Positions 1-5,353 of a DNA stretch of 9,488 nucleotides are shown one piece after another. Each line of letters begins with the position of its first letter. Position 1 is the first letter of the stretch. A program made the translations under genes and the position numbers. Origin of the DNA: Chloroflexota bacterium (GTDB lineage Bacteria; Chloroflexota; Anaerolineae; B4-G1); contig JAAEPW010000122.1 of assembly GCA_024232355.1 (NCBI GenBank), forward strand, positions 1 to 9,488. Reading direction: 5' to 3'. Under the pieces are notes generated by a model. The model worked only from the letters and a program-made list of their open reading frames with translations. It was not told the DNA's origin and did no database searches.

Positions 1-506
1 GCGGCAACACGGCGCTGGTGATGGTGGGCAACATCACCTTTGAGGGCAGCGGAACCGATCGCACGGCCACCATCACGCCCACCAACGGGATTACGGGCAC
101 CGCCACCATCACCGTCACCGTGGACGATGGCGCACTGAGCGGCAGCGACAGCTTTGTGCTGGCGGTGGGTGATGTCAATGCGCCGCCGGAATTCACCAGC
201 AGCCCGCCATTGACGGGCACGGTGGGAACGCTCTACACCTACGACGTGACGGCCAGCGATCCCGACGTGGACGACACGCTGACCATCACAGCCACCACCA
301 AGCCCACTTGGCTGGCACTGACGGACAACGGCGACGGCACAGCCACTCTTAGCGGCACGCCGACGCTGACGGACACCTACGACGTGGTGCTAGAGGTCAA
401 TGATGGGAAGGCAAGCGAGACACAGTCCTTCACCATCACGGTAGATGCTGCGCCGGTAGCAGACTCGTACATCTATCTGCCACTGGTGCTGCGGCTTGGT
501 TCCTAA
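1..506 (+). CDS. C-terminal part of an exported Ig/cadherin-like surface protein (5' end outside window)
   Basis: The reading frame is open from the window edge (codons from base 3), so the GTG at 18 is almost certainly internal and the gene is 5'-truncated by the window. About 168 residues are visible. First comes the end of a bacterial Ig-like repeat (ITGTATITVTVDDG, then FVLAVGDVN). A He_PIG/cadherin-like Ig domain follows (APPEFTSSPP to FTITVD; YTYDVTASDPD and ATLSGTPT are typical strands). The last residues are the tail YIYLPLVLRLGS. I recall this kind of Tyr/Leu/Pro/Val/Arg tail as frequent on exported Chloroflexota proteins, where it could act as a sorting or anchoring signal; that role is inference. 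The visible part matches the C-terminus of the protein at 3210-5207 closely, so the two are paralogues. No catalytic residues are seen; an adhesive or structural role at the cell surface is likely. A hairpin follows 14 bp after the stop. Confidence 0.85.
   Translation, partial: GNTALVMVGNITFEGSGTDRTATITPTNGITGTATITVTVDDGALSGSDSFVLAVGDVNAPPEFTSSPPLTGTVGTLYTYDVTASDPDVDDTLTITATTKPTWLALTDNGDGTATLSGTPTLTDTYDVVLEVNDGKASETQSFTITVDAAPVADSYIYLPLVLRLGS
153..217 (+). repeat. 65-bp exact direct repeat, copy 1
   Basis: This stretch is identical, base for base, to 4851-4915 in the paralogous gene, an offset of 4698 bp. It encodes FVLAVGDVNAPPEFTSSPPL and the following residues, which bridge the two Ig-like domains. 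Similarity continues at a lower level to the ends of both genes. Either a recent duplication or gene conversion would explain it. Confidence 0.95.
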
Positions 507-520
507 CTGGGACCATAAAG

Positions 521-553
521 CCCCGTGGGGTTGCTGGCAACAACCCCACGGGG
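521..553 (+). terminator. Hairpin after the first gene (terminator-like, no T-tract)
   Basis: A perfect 13-bp GC-rich stem (521-533 with 541-553) encloses a 7-base loop and begins 14 bp after the TAA at 504-506. The bases after it (TATAGATACA) do not form a T-tract, so it is not a textbook intrinsic terminator. It may stabilise the 3' end of the message, or terminate with help from a factor. It separates the first gene from the 666-3179 gene. Confidence 0.6.
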
Positions 554-665
554 TATAGATACAAGGGAGGAGGGATGTACATGACGTGAAACATAGAGAT
601 GTGTGTACAAGTGTCAATTCGAAAAAAATTTCAAAACCCTATCGAATCTAAAAATATGGAGATAA
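554..665 (+). promoter_or_regulatory. AT-rich leader before the propeller/fibre gene
   Basis: This short gap is far more AT-rich than the genes around it and must hold the start signals for the 666-3179 gene if the 521-553 hairpin ends the upstream message. I see a GGAG at 658-661, 7 bases before the ATG at 669. A 6-bp inverted repeat ATTCGA/TCGAAT lies at 617-622 and 642-647, and TGTACA occurs at 576 and 604. No convincing -35/-10 pair could be picked out by eye, so the promoter position is left open. Confidence 0.3.
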
Positions 666-3179
666 ATGATGAAAAAGAAATGGATGCTAGTCAGTGTGTT
701 GGCGCTCGTTTTGGTATTGGTGGGCGGCATCAGCTTGGCTTTAGCCCGAGAGGGCTTGTTCGAATCGCTGCGTGCGCCAAGCGCGCCGTTGGATGACGCG
801 TTCACGTACCAAGGAGAACTGATCCGGGATACGACGCCGGTCAGCGATACCTGTGATATGGCTTTTCGTTTGTATGATGACAGCAGTGGCGGGCTGCAGG
901 TCGGCACTGCCATCACGACCCCGGTGGGCGTGGTAGACGGTCTGTTCACTGTACCGTTGGACTTTGGCGCGACCGCCTTTGCGGGCGAGGCGCGCTGGCT
1001 CGAGATCGCGGTGCAATGCCCCGGCGATCCCCTATTCACCGCCTTCCCAGAGCGGCAGGCCCTCACCGCTGCGCCCTACGCGCTCTACGCCAAGACGGCG
1101 GGAACGGCCAACAACGCGCCGTGGGCTGGCTTGACTGATGTGCCTGCCGACCTGGCCGATGGCGACAACGACACCACTTACAGCGCCGGGACGGGCATTG
1201 AGATTACCAGCGATACCATCACCGTGACCGGTGCGCCGTGGACTGGCTTGACGGGTGTGCCCGCCGGACTGGACGATGGCGTAGACAATGACACCACCTA
1301 CAGCGCCGGTGATGGCATTGAGATCGCCAACGAGACGATCACCGTGACCGGCGCGCCTTGGGCTGGCTTGACGGACGTGCCCGCCGGGTTTAGTGATGGC
1401 GTAGACGATACCGGCGCCAGTTACAATGCTGGCGCCGGCATCGAGATCGCCAGCGATACCATCACCGTCACCGGCGCGCCGTGGGCTGGCTTGACGGGCG
1501 TGCCCGCCGGGCTAGACGATGGCGTAGACAATGACACCACCTACAGCGCCGGGGAGGGCATCGAGATTGCCAACGATACCATCACCGTCACCGGCGCACC
1601 GTGGAGCGGGCTGACCGGAGTGCCCGCCGGATTTGGCGACGACACCGACGACGTGGACGACGCCGACGCTGACGCTGGCAACGAATTGAACAACTCGATG
1701 GCGCTGGTGGGCAACACGTTGTATCTGACCGATACCGGTGGCACGCTCAATGCCGATTTGGGTGGATTGACGGGCGGCGATATCAAGCAGTTGACGCACG
1801 ATTTCGTGATGGCTTCCGGCGAGAGTGTTTCGGTTGGGGATCTGGTCTCCTTTCTGAATGGTGAAGCTTACAGAGTGTACTCTGATTGGGGCAGCAAGAC
1901 TGTTTTCAACCCTGGCATGACTGTCGACATCGTCATGGCGGCTTTGTCGGAAACTGATTTCGTGATCGCTTACAGAGATGAGGGTAATTCCTACTACGGC
2001 ACGGCCATAACCGGCACGCTCAGCGGCGGCAGCCTCACCTGGGGCAGCGAGAGTGTTTTCAACCCTGCCAGCACTAACTACATCGCCATAGCGGATTTGT
2101 CGGCGACCGATTTCGTGGTCGCTTACCAGGATCAGGGTAATTCCGGCTACGGCACGGCCATCACCGGCACACCCAGCGGCGGCAGCCTCATATGGGGCAA
2201 CGAGACTGTTTTCAACCCTGTCTACACCGAATTCATGGACGTAGAGGCTTTGTCAGCGACCGATTTAGTGATCGCTTACTCGGATTGGGGCAACTCTAGC
2301 TACGGTACGGTCATCACCGGCATGCTCAACGGCGGCAGTCTCACCTGGGGCAGTGGGGCTGTTTTCAACACTGCTCACACCTGGTTCATCGACATAGAGG
2401 CTCTGACGACGACTGACTTTGTGGTTGCTTACAGAGATCGTGGTAGCTCCAGCTCCAACTATGGCACAGCTATCACCGGCACGCTCAACGGCGGCAGCCT
2501 CACCTTGGGCAGCGAGACTGTTTTCCACCCTGCCAGCACTAACTACATCGCCATAGCGGCTTTGTCGACGACTGATTTCGTGATCGCTTACAGTGATGAT
2601 GGTAATTCCGACTACGGCACAGCCATCACCGGCACACTCAGTGGCGGCAGCTTTATCTGGGGCAATGAGACTGTTTTCAACCCTGCCACCACCTCCTACG
2701 TCGCCATAGCGGATTTGTCGGCGACCGATTTCGTGGTCGCTTACCAGGATAACGGCAATTCCAGCTATGGCATAGCCATCACCGGCACGCTCAGCGGCAA
2801 CAGCCTCACCTGGGGCAGCGAGGGTGTTTTCAACCACGCCAGCACTCAATACGTCGCCATAGCAGGTCTGTCGGAGACCGATTTCGTGGTCGCTTACCGG
2901 GATAGCGGCAATTCTAGCTATGGCACGGCCCGCGTGGGCAACCGTATTGGTGCGCAGCGACGTCTCATCGGCATAGCCCGCAATGCGGCTACCGGCGGCC
3001 AAACCGTCACCGTCATCTTTGATGGGCTTTCCGATGGACATAGCGCGCTGACGCCGGGAACCATACATTACCTGCAAGAAGACGGCACGTGGGATACCAT
3101 GCCTACCGGTTACCAGATCGGGCTGGCACTTACGGCGACCGAGCTGTTGCTGTATCAAATGTGGGAGATGATGTGGTAG
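666..3179 (+). CDS. Secreted fibre-like protein with seven beta-propeller-type repeats
   Basis: This is an 837-residue exported protein of unknown biochemical role. Residues 1-28 form a signal peptide (lysines, a long Leu/Val core, then ALA before RE). Residues 45-145 form an N-terminal domain (FTYQGEL to ALTAAPYALYAKTA) that I recall at the start of many uncharacterised bacterial surface proteins. Residues 151-310 are four 39-41-residue repeats (APWxGLTxVPAG, DNDTTYSAGxGIEI, DTITVTG) plus a degenerate fifth, of the kind found in trimeric fibres. From about 372 comes the start of a small tail-fibre-like domain (SGESVSVGDLVSF). Residues 409-758 hold seven repeats (VFNPA, FVVAYxDxGNSxYGTAITG), as expected for a seven-bladed propeller. 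The rest of the small domain follows (IGIARNAATGG to LTPGTIHYLQEDGTW to IGLALTATELLL). ATG at 669 has better GGAG spacing (7 nt) than ATG 666, so either may be the start. Unlike its neighbours, it lacks a YLPLV tail. It sits 30 bp before the next gene, probably in one transcript. A binding or adhesion role is likely. Confidence 0.85.
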   Translation: MMKKKWMLVSVLALVLVLVGGISLALAREGLFESLRAPSAPLDDAFTYQGELIRDTTPVSDTCDMAFRLYDDSSGGLQVGTAITTPVGVVDGLFTVPLDFGATAFAGEARWLEIAVQCPGDPLFTAFPERQALTAAPYALYAKTAGTANNAPWAGLTDVPADLADGDNDTTYSAGTGIEITSDTITVTGAPWTGLTGVPAGLDDGVDNDTTYSAGDGIEIANETITVTGAPWAGLTDVPAGFSDGVDDTGASYNAGAGIEIASDTITVTGAPWAGLTGVPAGLDDGVDNDTTYSAGEGIEIANDTITVTGAPWSGLTGVPAGFGDDTDDVDDADADAGNELNNSMALVGNTLYLTDTGGTLNADLGGLTGGDIKQLTHDFVMASGESVSVGDLVSFLNGEAYRVYSDWGSKTVFNPGMTVDIVMAALSETDFVIAYRDEGNSYYGTAITGTLSGGSLTWGSESVFNPASTNYIAIADLSATDFVVAYQDQGNSGYGTAITGTPSGGSLIWGNETVFNPVYTEFMDVEALSATDLVIAYSDWGNSSYGTVITGMLNGGSLTWGSGAVFNTAHTWFIDIEALTTTDFVVAYRDRGSSSSNYGTAITGTLNGGSLTLGSETVFHPASTNYIAIAALSTTDFVIAYSDDGNSDYGTAITGTLSGGSFIWGNETVFNPATTSYVAIADLSATDFVVAYQDNGNSSYGIAITGTLSGNSLTWGSEGVFNHASTQYVAIAGLSETDFVVAYRDSGNSSYGTARVGNRIGAQRRLIGIARNAATGGQTVTVIFDGLSDGHSALTPGTIHYLQEDGTWDTMPTGYQIGLALTATELLLYQMWEMMW
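1116..1595 (+). repeat. Four tandem ~120-bp coding repeats (fibre-type)
   Basis: Units start at 1116, 1233, 1353 and 1476 (39, 40, 41 and 40 codons), and a partial fifth begins at 1596. Each unit runs from APW through GLTxVPAG, an acidic D-D-G-V-D-N-D segment and YxAGxGIEI to DTITVTG. The DNA is also closely conserved between units, for example in the stretch coding for ITVTGAPW. Copy number could change by slippage or unequal recombination. Confidence 0.9.
1890..2939 (+). repeat. Seven tandem ~153-bp coding repeats (beta-propeller-type)
   Basis: Units start at 1890, 2043, 2196, 2349, 2508, 2661 and 2814. Six units have 51 codons or close to it (the fourth has 53) and the seventh stops after YGTARVG. 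The consensus is G-[SN]-E-T-V-F-N-P, then IAIAxLSxTDF-V-[VI]-AYxDxGNSxYGTAITGTLSGGSLTW. Seven copies of an all-beta repeat about 50 residues long fit a closed seven-bladed propeller; that fold is inferred from repeat number and length. Repeats 2 and 6 share 50 identical bases (2083-2132 and 2701-2750). Confidence 0.9.
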
Positions 3180-3209
3180 ACACAGGGAGACGATGAAAGG
3201 AGCTATATA

Positions 3210-5207
3210 ATGAAACGATATAGATTTCTCATACTCTCACTTCTAGGCTTGCTGTTGTTGGCACTCGGCAGCACCACGCTGGCCCAGAACGGGGGGGGCT
3301 ACATCTTGCGCCGCTGGTCGGCCGATGGCGGCGGCGCGACGTCCAGCCAAGCGGGCGCGTATACCCTGGGCGGCACGGCCGGCCAGTTCGACGCCGGCAC
3401 GCTCAACGTGGGCACATACACCTTGCACGGTGGCTTTTGGGGCGGTCCGCGCCAGGATACCGAGCAGTCCGGCTCGGTGATCTACCTGGATGCGAACGGC
3501 CACCTGGTCATAGACCTGACGGCGGATGGCGCGCACGCGATAACGTTGGTGATCATCGACGGCAACCTGGTCATCGCCGATGCCAGTGGGGTGCTGATCG
3601 CCGGGGATGGCGTGACGCAGGTGGATGCCAACACCATCAGCATCCCCTTTGCCAACATATTGGGCCATATCCAGATCAACGGGGCGGGGAACGATGATAC
3701 CGTCACGCTGGACTTTGGCGGCGGGGCACCGATCCCGGCGGGCGCGGGCGGCGGCGTGATCTTTGACGGCGGTGACGAGGCCACCGCTGGCGACAGCCTG
3801 CTCTTGGAGAATATGGGGGCGATGGACAGCATCATCTACAATTATCGCAACCTGACCGACGGCTCGATTCTGGTCGGCAACCGCTTTATCACTTACACCG
3901 GGCTGGAACCGATCTTTACCGACGGGCATCCCATCACGGCCACCTTTAACCTGACGGCGACCAACGACACCGCGACCCTGACCGACCTGGGCAACGACAT
4001 GTCGCGCTTGAGCGGCGACACTTTCGAGGACACCGACTTTGGCAACCCGCAGGCCAATGGCGCCTTGATCTTTAACCTGGGCGACGGGGATGACACCCTC
4101 ATCCTCAGTTCGGCCAGTCTGGCGACGGACACCACCTTTGTCGTGGACGGGCAGGCCGGGCACGACGTGCTCGAGTGGACCACCTCGGCCCGCATCGTGC
4201 AGGCCGGTATCCTGGACGTTCAGGTGAACGCAGACCTGCACTTTAGCGGCAGCACCCTGCCGGTCGTCATCGGCGGCACAGAGCCGGGCGTGAGCCACGA
4301 TGCGTGGGCGGTGATGGGCGCAAACCACACCGTCACACTGACCGGGGTGACCCTCAACCTCTCGCTGGCCGACGGCTACACGCCAATGCCGAGCGATGAG
4401 TACGTGCTGATCGATAACGAGGACGCCGGTTCCGGCGTGGTGGGCGCCTTTACGGGTCTGCCCGAAGGCACAGTGGTAACCTTGGACGGTGTGCCGTGCA
4501 GGCTCACCTACGCGGGCGGCGACGGCAACGACGTGGTCCTGGCGGCCAACGCCGTACCCACCATCTCCAACATCGGCAACCAGGTCACAGATATGAGTGT
4601 GCCGTTGAGTGTCACCTTTACCATCAGCGACACCGACGACCCGGTGAGTGGGCTGTGGATATACGCCGAATCGTCCAACTTGGCGCTGGTCAACGGCGGC
4701 CTGGCGGGCACGTTGATGACCGGCAGCGGGATGAGCGTCGATTGCATCGGAACCCAGTGCACGCTTTGGATCACGCCCACCACGGGCATCACGGGCACGA
4801 CGACCATCACGGTGACGGTGGACGACGGCTTGTCAACGTCTAGTGGTAGTTTTGTGCTGGCGGTGGGTGATGTCAATGCGCCGCCGGAATTCACCAGCAG
4901 CCCGCCATTGACGGGTACAGTGGGAACGCTCTACACCTACAACGTGACAGCCAGCGATCCCAACGTGAGTGACACGCTGTCCATCACAGCCACCACCAAG
5001 CCCACCTGGCTGACGCTGATGGACAACGGCGACGGCACCGCCACTCTCAGCGGCACGCCGACGATGATGGACACCTACAGTGTGGTGCTAGAGGTCAGTG
5101 ATGGGGAAGATAGTGATACCCAGCCCTTTAGCATCGTGGTGGATGCTGTGCCGGTGGCAGATTCGTACATCTACCTGCCGTTGGTAGTGCGGAGTGTGGG
5201 ATCATGA
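3210..5207 (+). CDS. Exported multidomain surface protein with Ig-like domains and YLPLV-type C-terminal tail
   Basis: This is a 665-residue protein with a signal peptide (residues 1-25, cleavage likely after TLA). The start is set by AAAGGAG at 3196-3202, 7 bases before the ATG. Residues 29-80 form a small module (RRWSADGGG, AYTLGGTAGQFDAG, YTLHGGFWGG) that I recall as common in exported Chloroflexota proteins. Residues 85-345 are beta-rich, with isolated Asp/Gly turns (GAGNDDTVTL, GDGDDTLIL) like single RTX-type repeats and the string FITYTGLEPI. Residues 350-445 resemble an autotransporter-type beta-strand segment (YVLIDNEDAGSGVVGAF to GLPEGTVVTLDG to YAGGDGNDVVL). Residues 449-552 form an Ig-like domain with a CxxxxC pair (C512, C517). 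Residues 556-645 form a He_PIG-like Ig domain. The last residues are YIYLPLVVRSVGS. The C-terminal ~165 residues are paralogous to the protein ending at 506. No enzyme motif is seen, so a structural or adhesive role is likely. Confidence 0.85.
   Translation: MKRYRFLILSLLGLLLLALGSTTLAQNGGGYILRRWSADGGGATSSQAGAYTLGGTAGQFDAGTLNVGTYTLHGGFWGGPRQDTEQSGSVIYLDANGHLVIDLTADGAHAITLVIIDGNLVIADASGVLIAGDGVTQVDANTISIPFANILGHIQINGAGNDDTVTLDFGGGAPIPAGAGGGVIFDGGDEATAGDSLLLENMGAMDSIIYNYRNLTDGSILVGNRFITYTGLEPIFTDGHPITATFNLTATNDTATLTDLGNDMSRLSGDTFEDTDFGNPQANGALIFNLGDGDDTLILSSASLATDTTFVVDGQAGHDVLEWTTSARIVQAGILDVQVNADLHFSGSTLPVVIGGTEPGVSHDAWAVMGANHTVTLTGVTLNLSLADGYTPMPSDEYVLIDNEDAGSGVVGAFTGLPEGTVVTLDGVPCRLTYAGGDGNDVVLAANAVPTISNIGNQVTDMSVPLSVTFTISDTDDPVSGLWIYAESSNLALVNGGLAGTLMTGSGMSVDCIGTQCTLWITPTTGITGTTTITVTVDDGLSTSSGSFVLAVGDVNAPPEFTSSPPLTGTVGTLYTYNVTASDPNVSDTLSITATTKPTWLTLMDNGDGTATLSGTPTMMDTYSVVLEVSDGEDSDTQPFSIVVDAVPVADSYIYLPLVVRSVGS
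4851..4915 (+). repeat. 65-bp exact direct repeat, copy 2
   Basis: Identical to 153-217. Outside the exact core, the two genes continue to align codon by codon to their stop codons, with scattered and mostly synonymous or conservative changes. Recombination between the two copies would delete the whole 666-3179 gene. Confidence 0.95.
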
Positions 5208-5240
5208 TGTGGAATAGTTGATCGGTAGATAGCCAAGTTC

Positions 5241-5277
5241 AAAACCCAAAGGGTCTTGTAGACCCTTTGGGTTTTTT
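5241..5277 (+). terminator. Intrinsic terminator after the surface-protein operon
   Basis: A perfect 15-bp stem (5241-5255 with 5261-5275) has a 5-base loop TTGTA and runs into six T residues (5272-5277). It begins 33 bp after the TGA at 5205-5207. The matching run of A residues at 5241-5244 gives a short T-run on the other strand, so weak activity against - strand transcripts is also possible. Confidence 0.93.
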
Positions 5278-5291
5278 CATCACTGGATAGC

Positions 5292-5320
5292 GCCCAAAAC
5301 CCCTGGGTTTTGGGCTTTTT
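5292..5320 (+). terminator. Second tandem intrinsic terminator
   Basis: A GCCCAAAACC arm (5292-5301) pairs with GGTTTTGGGC (5306-5315) around a 4-base loop and is followed by TTTTT (5316-5320). With the hairpin at 5241-5277 it makes a double stop between the + strand operon and the convergent ABC transporter genes. Its T-tract points to + strand use. The permease stop codon lies 34 bp away, so it may also cap the - strand message. Confidence 0.85.
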
Positions 5321-5353
5321 CAAAAAGCTGTTTCTTGGGAGATTGCATTGTTC

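Noticed and set aside
575..589. Micro-ORF ATG TAC ATG ACG TGA behind a purine-rich GGGAGGAGGG
   Set aside because: Only four codons. The Shine-Dalgarno-like run is too close to the first ATG, and nothing else supports a leader peptide.
1116..2939. CRISPR array
   Set aside because: The repeats are contiguous, in frame, divergent and 117-159 bp long, with no unique spacers. They encode protein repeats.
2265..3158. 297-codon open frame on the - strand under the propeller gene
   Set aside because: It is a shadow of the repeats on the + strand: its translation is periodic in step with the propeller units, has no recognisable domain, and has no ribosome binding site.
3243..4328. 361-codon open frame on the - strand under the 3210-5207 gene
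   Set aside because: Antisense to a gene with a signal peptide, a good ribosome binding site and clear domains. Its composition (Ala/Val/Gly/Arg/Gln-rich) is that of GC-rich antisense shadows.
3690..4550. Full RTX calcium-binding nonapeptide array in the 3210-5207 protein
   Set aside because: Only isolated single strings (GAGNDDTV, GDGDDTL, GGDGNDVVL) occur, far apart. There is no tandem GGxGxDxUx array.
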